Counted from the stretch's first letter, positions 16,037 to 26,738 are shown. The stretch: 64,000 nt of DNA from Oceanicaulis sp052055585 (GCF_052055585.1 NZ_CP170485.1:2852001-2916000); one strand, 5' to 3'. The notes: a model not told the origin generated them from the sequence alone. A program made the numbers and translations.

Positions 16037-17265
16037 AGGTCGAGCTCCACCGCCGGGCGCGGTTCCAGCGTGCAGTCAAACAGGGCGGAATCCGCCATGT
16101 GCGGGCTCGAAAAGCCATTGGGCGCGTCCGCATTGACGACCTGGGCGTCGGTCACGCAAATGCGCAGATCCTCAGGCAGTGAGCCGTCGATCATCTTGTC
16201 TTCATCCACATAGCCATCCCAAAGAACGCCCGGCAGGCGCCCGGTCGGGCCGAACAGCGCCACGCGCAGCGCCTGCAGCTCCAGCCCGTCAGGATTGCCG
16301 CCGCCGCCCGAATAGATGTTGTCGTGGATGTAGATGGCTTCCGGATAGGGATCGAAACCCTCGGTCACGCCCAGATCTTCATAGCCCGAGGTATAGAGCG
16401 AAGAGACGATCACATGAGCGGTGCGGTTATCGCTCAGCCGGTTGTTGAAGATCTCCACATCATCATTGGAGTTGATCAGGATGCCCGACCCGGCCGGCAC
16501 GCTGGACACCGGAGTGCCGGCATGACCGAAATTGGCGGTGTTGTTCTCGAACACGTCATTGTCAAAGACACGCGTGCCCGAACCCGGACGCGGCAGGTTG
16601 GGCATGTTGAAGATCAGAATGCCGCCGGTGTTGTTGATGGCCGTGTTGCCATAGACATCGGCGTTGTTGCAGTTCTCGATCTCGATCCCGGCCACATTGT
16701 ATTCGGCGCGGGAGTTGCGAACGATGACGTTCTGCGACTGGCCCACATAGATGCCGGCGTCCGACGCGCCGATCGCCACGGCGCCGTCAATCAGCACATT
16801 GGTGGACTGGACCGGATAGAGACCATATGCGCCATTGTCCGTGGACGGACCATTAGTCCATTCGGTGCGCACATTGCGGATCACGACATCGGTAGAATCG
16901 GAGATTTTCACCGAATCCCCGACCGTGTCCTCAAAGCCGATATTCTCGAGCGTGAAGCCCTGAACCCCGGACACCAGAAGGCCTTCGGCGCCCTGGCGCT
17001 GTTCGGCGAAGGACAGCACGGTGTGGTTCATTCCCGCACCGCGAATGGTGACATTGTCCACCGTCAGCGACAGGCCACGTTCGATGATGAACTCACCCTC
17101 GGGGATCTCGATGACATCGCCGGGCTGGGCATCCAGAAGCGCGTTCATCAGAACGGTCTGATACTCCCGGTCAAAACCGGAGACATCCCGGCTCTCTTCA
17201 GGCGCGCCGCAGGCCGCCAGCGTCAGAAGGCTGGCGCCGATCAGCGCCGTCTTGATCTGTTTCAT
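16033..17265 (-). CDS. Parallel beta-helix repeat lipoprotein
   Basis: A 410-residue lipoprotein (LTLAAC, Cys19) whose body is right-handed parallel beta-helix repeats (about 40-330). Turns include ITIRGAGMNHTVL-type strands, then VVIRNVRTEW, VIVRNSRAEYNVAGIEI and NADVYGNTAINNTGGI. It fits TIGR03805, the regular partner of the diheme cytochrome family encoded next. Beta-helix folds usually bind or cleave polysaccharide, but no lyase or hydrolase catalytic set can be picked out. GGGGAGGAG precedes the ATG at 17265, and the TonB-dependent receptor gene ends 20 bases upstream. Confidence 0.9.
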   Translation of the reverse strand: MKQIKTALIGASLLTLAACGAPEESRDVSGFDREYQTVLMNALLDAQPGDVIEIPEGEFIIERGLSLTVDNVTIRGAGMNHTVLSFAEQRQGAEGLLVSGVQGFTLENIGFEDTVGDSVKISDSTDVVIRNVRTEWTNGPSTDNGAYGLYPVQSTNVLIDGAVAIGASDAGIYVGQSQNVIVRNSRAEYNVAGIEIENCNNADVYGNTAINNTGGILIFNMPNLPRPGSGTRVFDNDVFENNTANFGHAGTPVSSVPAGSGILINSNDDVEIFNNRLSDNRTAHVIVSSLYTSGYEDLGVTEGFDPYPEAIYIHDNIYSGGGGNPDGLELQALRVALFGPTGRLPGVLWDGYVDEDKMIDGSLPEDLRICVTDAQVVNADAPNGFSSPHMADSALFDCTLEPRPAVELDL

Positions 17266-17285
17266 GGGTTTCTCCTCCCCGGGGA

Positions 17286-19712
17286 TCAGTACCGGACCCG
17301 CAGGTCCACGCCCCACATACGCGGCGGGGTGATCTGGGCGTGCACGGTGCCGAACGTATCCGCCGTCAGCGTGCCCACACCGTCGATATATTGCTCATCA
17401 AAGACATTGTTGACGTAGGCGCCAAGCTGGAACCGGTCTTCGCTGTCACGCCAGTACGCGCGCAGATCAAGGCGCTGTGTGGCCTCGCCATTCTGCACGC
17501 CGCCGATCACGGCGCAGCCCAGTTGCTGGCGGCTTTCATCATTGCAGCGACGCTCGCTGGTATAGGCGTACGCGCCCAGAAGCTCGAATTCGGAGCCGTT
17601 GGGCAAGGCCCAGGTCTGGCTGGCGCCGGTCGAGATCGACCATTCCGGCGTCCCCGTGGGCTGACCGGACAGATCCGTGCCCGAGCGGGTGATCCGCTCA
17701 TCAAAGGTCACGTCGATATACTGAAGGTTCAGATAGGCCTCGAACCCCGGCAGCGGCGCCCAGTCCACCTGGAAGTCCATGCCCGTTCCGGTCTCGTCAG
17801 ACGTCTCCACCACATATTGGGGAACGCCCGAACCGCCCACATTGGCGACAAGACGAACCGCCTGCTTGTCCTTGTAAAGATAGTGGAAGACCGATGCGGC
17901 GATGCGCATGGTGTTGTCCGGAGCGGTCCATTTCAGACCGGCTTCGAAATTGTCCACATCCTCGTTCTCGAACCGGGAGCCGACCTCGACAGAATTGTAG
18001 CCGCCCGCCTTGTAGCCCTGGGTGTAGGAGGCGAAGAGCAGAAGATTGTCCATGGCCCGGTAGTTCGCCACCAGACGCGGGCTGATATCGTTCCAGCTGT
18101 CAGAGCGCTCGCACAGAACGCCTTCCGCCACGGTGACGCCGTTATCACAGGCGAGCCCCGCAGCGCCGGACAGGTCAAACACCACGTCAAAGCCGAAATC
18201 GGCCGGGCTGACGCCCGCCAGCGCCAGAACGCCCAGCGCATCAAGCTCGGCCAGCGCCTGATCCAGCTCTGGCGCGCTGCGCGGACCATTGAGCCAGCTG
18301 AAAGTTTTCTCGTCACGCGTATAGCGTGCGCCGCCGATCAGCGAGAACCGGTCAGTGATGCGCCATTCCACGTCGGCGAAGGCCGCAAAGGCGGAGAAGT
18401 CGCCGCGATTGTGCATGGACTCATCCCAGCTCAGCCCCAGAAGGCGTTGCGGCAGATTGTAGGGGATCAGGAGACCATACTGCAGGTCGGTGAACGGCGT
18501 GCCCGCGCCCAGATTGAACAACACGGTCTCGATGGAATCCGTGAAGGCGTCGGTTTCGCTCACCTGGGTGGCGTTCTCGTCGTAATAGCTCACCCCTGCG
18601 ACCCAATCGAGGCGGTCATTCGCGCCGGACAGGCGGAACTCCTGATACCAGCTCTGGTTCTGCTCGATATTGTTGGTGTCGAAATACAGATCGATCCGGT
18701 TGGTGCCGTCCTCGTCCTGACGGTTGGAGGTCTCGAAATACCGGAAGGCCGAGATCGACTGCAGGGTGAAGGACCCGAAATCATGGGTGACGTGCAAGGA
18801 CGCCTCATCCAGGTCGCGCTGTTCGAGATTGCTCGTCACATCATTGTAGATGGGCGTATCGAACGGGTTGAGCAGGGTAGAGGTGTCCACCGGCACGCCC
18901 GGGCGCGCCGGCGCCGCGGGCAGCGGCGTGATGCCGATGGCCGGACGGGCATCTTCATCCAGCTTCTCGCGCGTGTAGCGGAAAACCACATCGGTCAGCG
19001 CCGTGGGCTCCCAGCCCACCGCCGCGCGCACCGCCCAATTGTCCTGACGGTCATAATCCTCGCCTGTCCCCGCATCGATCAGAAGACCGTCGCGCTGGTT
19101 CACCACCATGTTCAGGCGCAGGGCGAAGGTCTCGGCGAAGGGAATGTTCACCAGCCCTTCAAAGCGACGCAGATTGTTCTCGCCCACACGCAGGGCCAGC
19201 TCGGCTTCGACCTCATCGATATTGGGATCGTTGGAAGTGACCGAGATGGCGCCCGCCGCCGAGTTGCGGCCAAAGAGCGTGCCTTGCGGCCCCTTGATCA
19301 CCTCGACCCGTGACACGTCGTTAAACGCCAGAAGCGAAGCGCCCGAGCGGGCCGCATAAATGCCGTCCACATAGACGCCAACCGCCGGATCGGTGCCCAC
19401 GCCGAAATCGGAAGTGGATACGCCGCGGATCGAGAATCGCGGCTGGGTCGGGCTTCCGCCGCTGACATCCAGACCTGGCACAAACTGATCCAGATCGCTC
19501 AGGCTGGTCGCCGCAATGGCGTCGATATTGTCCGCGGTGACCACTTCGATGGCCAGCGGAACGTCCTGAATGCTTTGGGTGCGTCGCTGTGCGGTGACCG
19601 TGATCGTGTCCACGCCCGTATTGGCCACGCCTTCCTGTGCAGACGCGGGCGCCAGCGGAGCCGCCAACGCCAGTACGCCTGCAGATACGCCGATAAAAAG
19701 CGCCTGTTTCAT
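17286..19712 (-). CDS. TonB-dependent outer-membrane receptor
   Basis: An 808-residue receptor with a signal peptide (to ASAQEG, about residue 27), a TonB-box-like DTITVTAQRR, a plug domain (about 45-155: VPLAIEVVTADNI, PRFSIRGVSTSDFG, VEVIKGPQGTLFGRNSAAGAI) and a 22-strand-type barrel ending in VDLRVRY. It belongs to the large substrate-diverse group of oligotrophic alphaproteobacteria, not to a recognisable siderophore class. The start is the ATG at 19712 after GGGGGAG; the frame extends 14 codons further up without a better start. It is first gene of the receptor / beta-helix / cytochrome operon, and the ligand is unknown. Confidence 0.95.
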   Translation of the reverse strand: MKQALFIGVSAGVLALAAPLAPASAQEGVANTGVDTITVTAQRRTQSIQDVPLAIEVVTADNIDAIAATSLSDLDQFVPGLDVSGGSPTQPRFSIRGVSTSDFGVGTDPAVGVYVDGIYAARSGASLLAFNDVSRVEVIKGPQGTLFGRNSAAGAISVTSNDPNIDEVEAELALRVGENNLRRFEGLVNIPFAETFALRLNMVVNQRDGLLIDAGTGEDYDRQDNWAVRAAVGWEPTALTDVVFRYTREKLDEDARPAIGITPLPAAPARPGVPVDTSTLLNPFDTPIYNDVTSNLEQRDLDEASLHVTHDFGSFTLQSISAFRYFETSNRQDEDGTNRIDLYFDTNNIEQNQSWYQEFRLSGANDRLDWVAGVSYYDENATQVSETDAFTDSIETVLFNLGAGTPFTDLQYGLLIPYNLPQRLLGLSWDESMHNRGDFSAFAAFADVEWRITDRFSLIGGARYTRDEKTFSWLNGPRSAPELDQALAELDALGVLALAGVSPADFGFDVVFDLSGAAGLACDNGVTVAEGVLCERSDSWNDISPRLVANYRAMDNLLLFASYTQGYKAGGYNSVEVGSRFENEDVDNFEAGLKWTAPDNTMRIAASVFHYLYKDKQAVRLVANVGGSGVPQYVVETSDETGTGMDFQVDWAPLPGFEAYLNLQYIDVTFDERITRSGTDLSGQPTGTPEWSISTGASQTWALPNGSEFELLGAYAYTSERRCNDESRQQLGCAVIGGVQNGEATQRLDLRAYWRDSEDRFQLGAYVNNVFDEQYIDGVGTLTADTFGTVHAQITPPRMWGVDLRVRY

Positions 19713-19769
19713 GATGATGTCTCCCCCAGAGACCGGCGGGGATGTTTCCCTCATCCCGGTTTTAGAAAC

Positions 19770-19782
19770 AGAATACTATTCT
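19770..19782. promoter_or_regulatory. Operator-like palindrome between receptor operon and tetR
   Basis: AGAATACTATTCT is a perfect 6-1-6 palindrome. It covers the predicted -10 of the receptor promoter (on the minus strand: TTGATC at 19802-19797, 18 bp, TAGTAT at 19778-19773). This is the expected place for a site bound by the divergent TetR-type regulator (inference). Confidence 0.55.
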
Positions 19783-19802
19783 CATTTTGCAAATTCGATC
19801 AA
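19773..19802 (-). promoter_or_regulatory. Predicted promoter of the TonB-receptor operon
   Basis: On the minus strand TTGATC and TAGTAT are separated by 18 bp. The -10 is inside the 13-bp palindrome, so binding there would block RNA polymerase. Confidence 0.5.
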
Positions 19803-19815
19803 GCCGCTCTAGTTA
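19787..19815 (+). promoter_or_regulatory. Predicted promoter of the tetR-type gene
   Basis: TTGCAA (19787-19792) and TAGTTA (19810-19815) are spaced by 17 bp. It lies 27 bp before the GTG start and overlaps the divergent receptor promoter, so one regulator could control both. Confidence 0.5.
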
Positions 19816-19842
19816 GACCCCCACGTAATCAAGGATCACCCT

Positions 19843-20532
19843 GTGCCCGGAACACCCGCCAACGACGCCCTGCCCCGCCAATCGCGCCTGCGTGACAAGC
19901 CGCAGCAACGCAGGGCCCGCCAACGGCTGGACGCCATCCTGAATGCGGCTGAAATGCTGGTTGAGGACATGGAGGCGGAAGCGATCACCACCAATATGAT
20001 CGCCGACCGCGCGGGTGTCCCGGTCAGTTCAGTTTATCGCTATTTCAAGAATGTCTCGGCGGTGTTCGCCTATCTGTTCGAGGATCTCAATGAAGAGATC
20101 ATCGCCGTGATCGAGGAATGCCTGGCCAAATCCCAGCCCGGCTGGGATGACTGGCGCGAGGTGACCGGCATGATCATCATGCGCCTGCATCTGTTCCTGA
20201 TGGAGAACCCCGGCTACTGGAAACTGCTGCTGGTCATGCAGACCAGCCATGAGCTGCGCGAAGCCAAATCCGTCATGATCAGTCAGGTCGCCGACATGCT
20301 GAGTGCGCGCTGGCGAGACGGGCTGGACGGCTTTGCCGGCGGCGATCCGGACCTTGTCGCCCGGTTCACGGTCGAGATCTTCATGTCGATCGAGACCCGC
20401 TGTGCGCAGATCCGCGACCCCAAGCTTCTCAGCGAAATGTTTGCTGAGCTTGTCAAGGCGCTCGAGGCCTATCTGTCGCTCTACCTCAACAAGGTTCCAC
20501 CCGCAGACGCCGGAAGCGAGACTGCGGGCTGA
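19843..20532 (+). CDS. TetR family transcriptional regulator
   Basis: A 229-residue regulator. The N-terminal HTH (about 25-75) has the family pattern RLDAILNAAEMLVED, then TTNMIADRAGVPVSSVYRYFKN. The C-terminal ligand domain is unassigned. The start is a GTG at 19843. It is divergent from the TonB-receptor operon across a 130-bp region with overlapping promoters and a 13-bp palindrome, so it most likely controls that operon and itself. Its ligand would point to the transported substrate. Confidence 0.92.
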   Translation: MPGTPANDALPRQSRLRDKPQQRRARQRLDAILNAAEMLVEDMEAEAITTNMIADRAGVPVSSVYRYFKNVSAVFAYLFEDLNEEIIAVIEECLAKSQPGWDDWREVTGMIIMRLHLFLMENPGYWKLLLVMQTSHELREAKSVMISQVADMLSARWRDGLDGFAGGDPDLVARFTVEIFMSIETRCAQIRDPKLLSEMFAELVKALEAYLSLYLNKVPPADAGSETAG

Positions 20533-20539
20533 GGCCTTG

Positions 20540-21220
20540 CTAGCCTGACGCCAGCACCAGAAGCACGTAGAAGACAAAGGGCAGCGCCAGAAAGGCCGGG
20601 ATCACCAGGACGGAGAACCCGAACAGCGCCACCAGCACGCCCAGCAAGAGCGCCAGATTGAGCAGCAGCATTGGCACGCCGCGGTGCGGGTCGCGCCCCG
20701 CTTCTCTCAAGAGACCGCCCAGCACCGGCACATGCAGAAGCGCACGGCCGAAGCCCATCACGGCGGCGTCCAGCCATTCGCCCGGTCGCACATGCAGGAC
20801 CGCCGAGCGGGTGGGACGACGCGCTGCGACCATGACGCCCGCCATCACGAGGCCGCCCAGACCGACCGCCAACGCGGTGAGCCAGCCTTCTCCCGCCTGC
20901 GTGAGGAACACCACTGCCAGCACCGACAGCACCACCGTCAAAGGCGCCATGGCCCGCTGCACCCAGCGCGCGGGGCCCCAGACGGGCAGAACTTCACCGG
21001 CCTGACCACTCATGGAATTGGCCACAAAGCCCAGCCCGGCGATGTAGTGAAACATCACCAGCGGCAGGGACACCGCCACCAGCGAGGCCGTGAGCGGGGA
21101 GTCGGTGATGCCGGGTTTGTCGCCCGGAAAGGCCAGGAACAAACCGGCCCAGAGCACGAAAGGCAGCAGCATGAAGCCGCCGATCCAGTAGGGGAGGTGT
21201 CGCATGGGATCGTCCAACAT
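20540..21220 (-). CDS. Polytopic membrane protein of unknown function
   Basis: A 226-residue protein with about six predicted membrane helices (about 10-30, 45-65, 90-108, 112-130, and two closely packed at 183-222). No catalytic or transport motif is recognised. The loop around residues 130-178 is Arg- and His-containing. It converges on the tetR-type gene with seven bases between stops. The start could instead be the ATG five codons in, at 21205. Confidence 0.7.
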   Translation of the reverse strand: MLDDPMRHLPYWIGGFMLLPFVLWAGLFLAFPGDKPGITDSPLTASLVAVSLPLVMFHYIAGLGFVANSMSGQAGEVLPVWGPARWVQRAMAPLTVVLSVLAVVFLTQAGEGWLTALAVGLGGLVMAGVMVAARRPTRSAVLHVRPGEWLDAAVMGFGRALLHVPVLGGLLREAGRDPHRGVPMLLLNLALLLGVLVALFGFSVLVIPAFLALPFVFYVLLVLASG

Positions 21221-21257
21221 CTGTTCTTGTGTGGCGATGTATCTAGACGGCGCACGC

Positions 21258-21284
21258 GCGCGCGGGGATGCGACCCCCGCGCGC
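21258..21284. other. GC-rich hairpin in a non-coding gap
   Basis: 21258-21267 pairs perfectly with 21275-21284 around a 7-nt loop. It lies in the 132-bp gap between the SDR gene and the membrane-protein gene. An AT stretch (TTAAAATTTAT) flanks it on the right, which is the upstream side for the minus-strand genes, so it lacks the downstream U-run of a canonical terminator. Confidence 0.4.
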
Positions 21285-21352
21285 TTAAAATTTATAGGGA
21301 TATGGCAGGTAGGGTTTTAAGCGCTGCTGCGCGCCCGCCCCAGGTCCGCCTC

Positions 21353-22105
21353 CTAGAGCAACATGCCGCCAGAGGCTTCGATCCGGACGCCAGTGATCCA
21401 GCGCGCCGCATCCGAGCACAGGAAGGCGACTACGCCGCCAATATCCTCGGGCAATCCCACCCGGCCCAGCGCCGTATGCTCGGCGATGGCGCTGTTCATC
21501 TGCGGGGTGTCGCGCACGACACCGCCATTGAAATCGGTTTCGATGGCGCCCGGCGCCAGCACGTTGACCCGAATGCCGCGTGAGCCGAGAGCTTGCGCCA
21601 TGTATCGGGTCAACACCTCAACCCCGCCCTTCATCGTGGCGTAGGCGTCATAGCCGGGGAAGCTGAAGCGGGTCAGTCCGCTTGAGATATTGACCACGCC
21701 GCCGCCATTATTCAGCAGCTCCAGCGCGCCCTGGGTCAGGAAGAACGCCGATCTCAGATGCACATTCAGCATCGTGTCGAACTCTTCCAGCGTGGTTTCC
21801 TGGAAAGGCTTGTTCAGTCCCACCCCGGCATTGTTGATGAGATAGTCAAAGCGTTCGGCGCCGAATTGCGAATGCAGGGCCGCGCGAACCGTCTCGAAGA
21901 AGGCCGGGAACGACTCCGCCTTCGCCACATCCAGCCGAAGGGCGTGCGCGCGTTGGCCCATGGCCATGATCTCGGCGACCACATCTTCTGCGGCTTTGGT
22001 GTTACTGACATAGGTCAGAAGAACGTCATGGCCTGACTGCGCCAGTTTCAGCGCCATGTCCCGACCCAGACCCCGGCTGCCGCCGGTTACAAGTGCGATG
22101 CTCAT
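21353..22105 (-). CDS. SDR family oxidoreductase (FabG-like)
   Basis: A 250-residue short-chain dehydrogenase/reductase. It has the cofactor motif TGGSRGLG at about 7-14, NNAGVG, the catalytic Ser (NISSG) and YATMK (Tyr/Lys pair), and ends ITGVRIEASGGMLL. The C-terminus follows the 3-ketoacyl-ACP reductase pattern, but the substrate cannot be read. It is divergent from a LysR-type gene, the usual layout in which the LysR protein activates its neighbour. Confidence 0.92.
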   Translation of the reverse strand: MSIALVTGGSRGLGRDMALKLAQSGHDVLLTYVSNTKAAEDVVAEIMAMGQRAHALRLDVAKAESFPAFFETVRAALHSQFGAERFDYLINNAGVGLNKPFQETTLEEFDTMLNVHLRSAFFLTQGALELLNNGGGVVNISSGLTRFSFPGYDAYATMKGGVEVLTRYMAQALGSRGIRVNVLAPGAIETDFNGGVVRDTPQMNSAIAEHTALGRVGLPEDIGGVVAFLCSDAARWITGVRIEASGGMLL

Positions 22106-22115
22106 TGGTGTGCTC

Positions 22116-22162
22116 CTGAAAAGCGTTGCGAGGGCTCCGATGTAAATCGGTCGACTTTTCAG
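22116..22162. promoter_or_regulatory. Nested dyads in the SDR / LysR divergent region
   Basis: An outer inverted repeat CTGAAAAG (22116-22123) / CTTTTCAG (22155-22162) encloses an inner one, CCGAT-GTAA-ATCGG (22137-22150). LysR proteins bind such spaced dyads in divergent regions, so these are candidate sites for the neighbouring regulator. Confidence 0.45.
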
Positions 22163-22212
22163 AAACAGACGGGCAATCTCGCCATCAATCGTCGAAAAAA
22201 GCGAACAATGGC

Positions 22213-23124
22213 ATGGATACGATCCGCCAGTATCAGATCTTCATCCAGATTCTTGAGAGCGGGAATTTCACCCGCGCTGCGGAGACGCTGGGCCTGCCGC
22301 GCTCCACGGTCTCAACCACCTTGCGCACGCTCGAGGACCGGCTGGGCGAGCAATTGCTTCACCGCACCACACGGCAGGTCAGCGCCACGCCGCAAGGCGA
22401 ACAATTCCTGCAGCTCGCCCGCGATGTGGTGGAGAACGCCCAAGCGGCGGAAACCCTGTTTCAGGGGGGTGGCGGTCCCGTCAGAGGTCGTCTCAGGGTC
22501 AACATGACCAGCCAGCTCGCCGCCCGGATCGTGATCCCGAACCTGCATACGTTTCAGGCCGCCCATCCTGCGCTTGAGCTTGAGCTCAGCGCCAGTGATC
22601 GCCTGATTGATCCGGTGCTGGAGGGGGTGGATCTCGTGGTGCGCGCGGCGGAGCTGACCGATTCAGACCTGATCTGCCGCAAGATCGGCGACATCCCGAT
22701 GGCGAGCTGCGCCTCTCGCGCCTATCTCGACCAGCGCGGCGCGCCCCGGACCCCGGACGATCTCGATCAGCATGTCATCGTGGGCTATGGCCCGACGGGT
22801 CACCCCGATGCCCGGCTCTGGGAAGGGATCGGCCCGAGCGGCCCGATCTCCCGCACATTGAGAAGCCTGATCTCGGTGGACAATACCGAAGCCTATACCG
22901 CCGCCGCACAGGCCGCGCTCGGCATTGTTCAGATCCCGCGCATCCATCTTGTGGCGCACACTCGGGACGGTCCCGGCCAGCTGGTAGAGGTTTTGCCGGA
23001 CTTTCCCCCGCCGCCCATGCCGCTTTCGTTTGTCTATCCCAGACGTCGTCGCGCCTCACCCCGGCTCAATGTCTTCATGGACTGGCTGGACGCTCTGGTG
23101 CGGTCCGAGGAGTTCGTCATCTGA
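22213..23124 (+). CDS. LysR family transcriptional regulator
   Basis: A 303-residue LysR-type regulator. The N-terminal winged HTH reads MDTIRQYQIFIQILESGNFTRAAETLGLPRSTVSTTLRTLE-like across residues 1-45, followed by QLLHRTTRQVSATPQGEQFL. An effector-binding domain follows from about residue 90 to the end. The frame is open to 22126, but the ATG at 22213 gives the standard family start. Divergent from the SDR gene, which is its probable target. Confidence 0.93.
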   Translation: MDTIRQYQIFIQILESGNFTRAAETLGLPRSTVSTTLRTLEDRLGEQLLHRTTRQVSATPQGEQFLQLARDVVENAQAAETLFQGGGGPVRGRLRVNMTSQLAARIVIPNLHTFQAAHPALELELSASDRLIDPVLEGVDLVVRAAELTDSDLICRKIGDIPMASCASRAYLDQRGAPRTPDDLDQHVIVGYGPTGHPDARLWEGIGPSGPISRTLRSLISVDNTEAYTAAAQAALGIVQIPRIHLVAHTRDGPGQLVEVLPDFPPPPMPLSFVYPRRRRASPRLNVFMDWLDALVRSEEFVI

Positions 23125-23273
23125 ACGTAGAAGCCGGCGGCCAAGCAACCGCAGAATATTATATTTTTATGACGAACCGTTCCCAAGATCATCTGGCACT
23201 AGTATGAGCTGACAACAAAGAGCCCGTGGCGCAGCCGCCGTATCGGGCCAGAATGATTGCTTTGGGGGGCGAC

Positions 23274-23714
23274 ATGATCATCATCGGACCGATTACACTC
23301 TTCTTCATTCTCTTTCTCGTGCTGATCCTTGCCGGACGGGGCGCGTTCGAGAAAAAGATCCGCCTGGAATTTGATGCATTTGAATCGCGCTACATGCGCG
23401 AGAATAACAAACCCCTGCCCTATTCCTTCGCGGAATTCTGGCAGTTCACCTCAAAATACATGGGACGGTTCCGGGTCATGCGGGCGCTGGCTGCGCTCTT
23501 TTTCCTGAGCCCCCTGGTGTTTTTCTGGCTGTCACACGAAGCCGGCAAGGGCTGGGATCGCAACGAGACGCTGGAGATGATCTACATGGCTCTGGCCTTC
23601 ATCTTTCTGGCCCTGGGGTTCGTGGGCTCGTTCTGGGTCGACCGCAAATACGGCAAGCGCAAATTCGAGCAGCTGATCGCAAACTTTGAAGCCACGGTCC
23701 TCAACAAGGGCTAA
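23274..23714 (+). CDS. Hypothetical membrane protein
   Basis: A 146-residue protein with three predicted membrane helices (about 2-20, 68-87, 103-125) and charged loops (SRYMRENNKPLPYSFAEFW). I do not recognise the family. The ATG at 23274 follows a run of six Gs at a suitable distance. The frame continues upstream to 23226 with weaker signals. It ends facing acs, with a shared terminator region between them. Confidence 0.7.
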   Translation: MIIIGPITLFFILFLVLILAGRGAFEKKIRLEFDAFESRYMRENNKPLPYSFAEFWQFTSKYMGRFRVMRALAALFFLSPLVFFWLSHEAGKGWDRNETLEMIYMALAFIFLALGFVGSFWVDRKYGKRKFEQLIANFEATVLNKG

Positions 23715-23765
23715 GCCGAGCCTGCCTGTGCGCGTCTTCACGCGCGACGCCCGGACCACAAACGA

Positions 23766-23797
23766 GAACGGCGGCAGGGGGGGCCCTGCCGCCGTTC
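23766..23797. terminator. Bidirectional hairpin between convergent genes
   Basis: A perfect 14-bp stem (23766-23779 with 23784-23797) with a GGGG loop sits between the membrane-protein gene and acs. A smaller stem (23802-23806 with 23813-23817) abuts the acs stop. There is no long U-run on either side, but position and stem strength fit a shared terminator. Confidence 0.65.
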
Positions 23798-23817
23798 CTG
23801 CTTCAGAAAAGCCTGAA

Positions 23818-25770
<1,953 letters not shown>

Positions 25771-25921
25771 GGTCGCTTTCCTCCCTCGGGATTATTCTTT
25801 GGTCTAGATGTGCGTCACCCGTCCGGCCATCGCAAGGCAGACGAACGTGTTACGCCCTCTTGTGAAGCGCGGCGGTCTGGTATCCAGTCTCGCCACATCA
25901 TTGATGGTTGGAGTGACTTTC

Positions 25922-26659
25922 ATGCTGCTGCACACCGCCTCCTGGCCTGAGGTTGAAGCCTATCTCAAGACCAGCAAGGGCATCATCATTCCTATTGGCT
26001 CGACCGAGCAGCATGGCCCGAACGGCCTTGTCGGCACCGACGCCATCTGCCCCGAGGTGATCGCCCGTGAGGCCGGCGCCGAAGCCGGCATTCTGGTGGG
26101 CCCGACCTTCAATGTGGGCGTCGCCCAGCACCATCTGGGCTTTCCCGGCTCGATGACCCTGCGGCCGACCACCATGATCGCGGCGATCAATGACTGGATC
26201 GACTCCCTCGCCCGGCACGGCTTTGAGAAAATCTACTTCCTCAATGGTCATGGCGGAAATATCGCCACGATCGCAGCGGCGTTTGCGGAGAGCTATTCCA
26301 ACTGGTCGTTCGACGCTGAAGCCTGCCCGTATGAGCTCAAGCAGATGAACTGGTGGGAATTGCCCGGCGTCATGGATGTGTGCCGCTCGCTCTTCCCGGT
26401 GGGCGAAGGCAGCCACGCGACCGCCTCTGAAGTGGCCGTGACCTATTACGCCTATCCCGAGCACGTCAAAACCGTCGAGATGAGCCCCAAGATCGCCCCG
26501 AACGGGCGCTTCACCGATGCGGACAATTACCGCAAGACCTTCCCCGATGGCCGGATTGGCTCGGACCCGTCCCAGGCGACGCCGGAAAAGGGCGAGACGA
26601 TTGTCGCCGCCGCAAGGAAAGCGCTGATCAGCGACGTGAAGACCTTCTTCAGCCGCTAG
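25922..26659 (+). CDS. Creatininase family protein
   Basis: A 245-residue metallohydrolase of the creatininase fold. It has IPIGSTEQHGPNGLVGTDAICPEV (metal-binding Glu, His, Asp), FLNGHGGN, and the later EGSHATASEVAV with a further ligand. Members act on creatinine, on cyclic amides in riboflavin/F420 chemistry, or in peptide modification, so the substrate is open. The frame is open to 25808; GGAG ahead of the ATG at 25922 and the usual N-terminus favour this start. A terminator follows. Confidence 0.88.
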   Translation: MLLHTASWPEVEAYLKTSKGIIIPIGSTEQHGPNGLVGTDAICPEVIAREAGAEAGILVGPTFNVGVAQHHLGFPGSMTLRPTTMIAAINDWIDSLARHGFEKIYFLNGHGGNIATIAAAFAESYSNWSFDAEACPYELKQMNWWELPGVMDVCRSLFPVGEGSHATASEVAVTYYAYPEHVKTVEMSPKIAPNGRFTDADNYRKTFPDGRIGSDPSQATPEKGETIVAAARKALISDVKTFFSR

Positions 26660-26712
26660 AGCTTGAAGCTTCAGCGACAGGTCGCAATTGCACTCCCGCA
26701 GTCTGAAGGGCT

Positions 26713-26738
26713 GGGCTAGATTTCAGCCTAGCCCTTTT
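26713..26738 (+). terminator. Terminator after the creatininase-family gene
   Basis: GGGCTAG (26713-26719) pairs with CTAGCCC (26728-26734) and is followed by TTTT. It lies 54 bp after the stop codon and immediately before the next gene's ribosome-binding site. Confidence 0.8.

Noticed and set aside
17340..19313. A 657-codon plus-strand frame inside the TonB-receptor gene
   Set aside because: It is antisense to a clearly real receptor; composition is that of a shadow frame.
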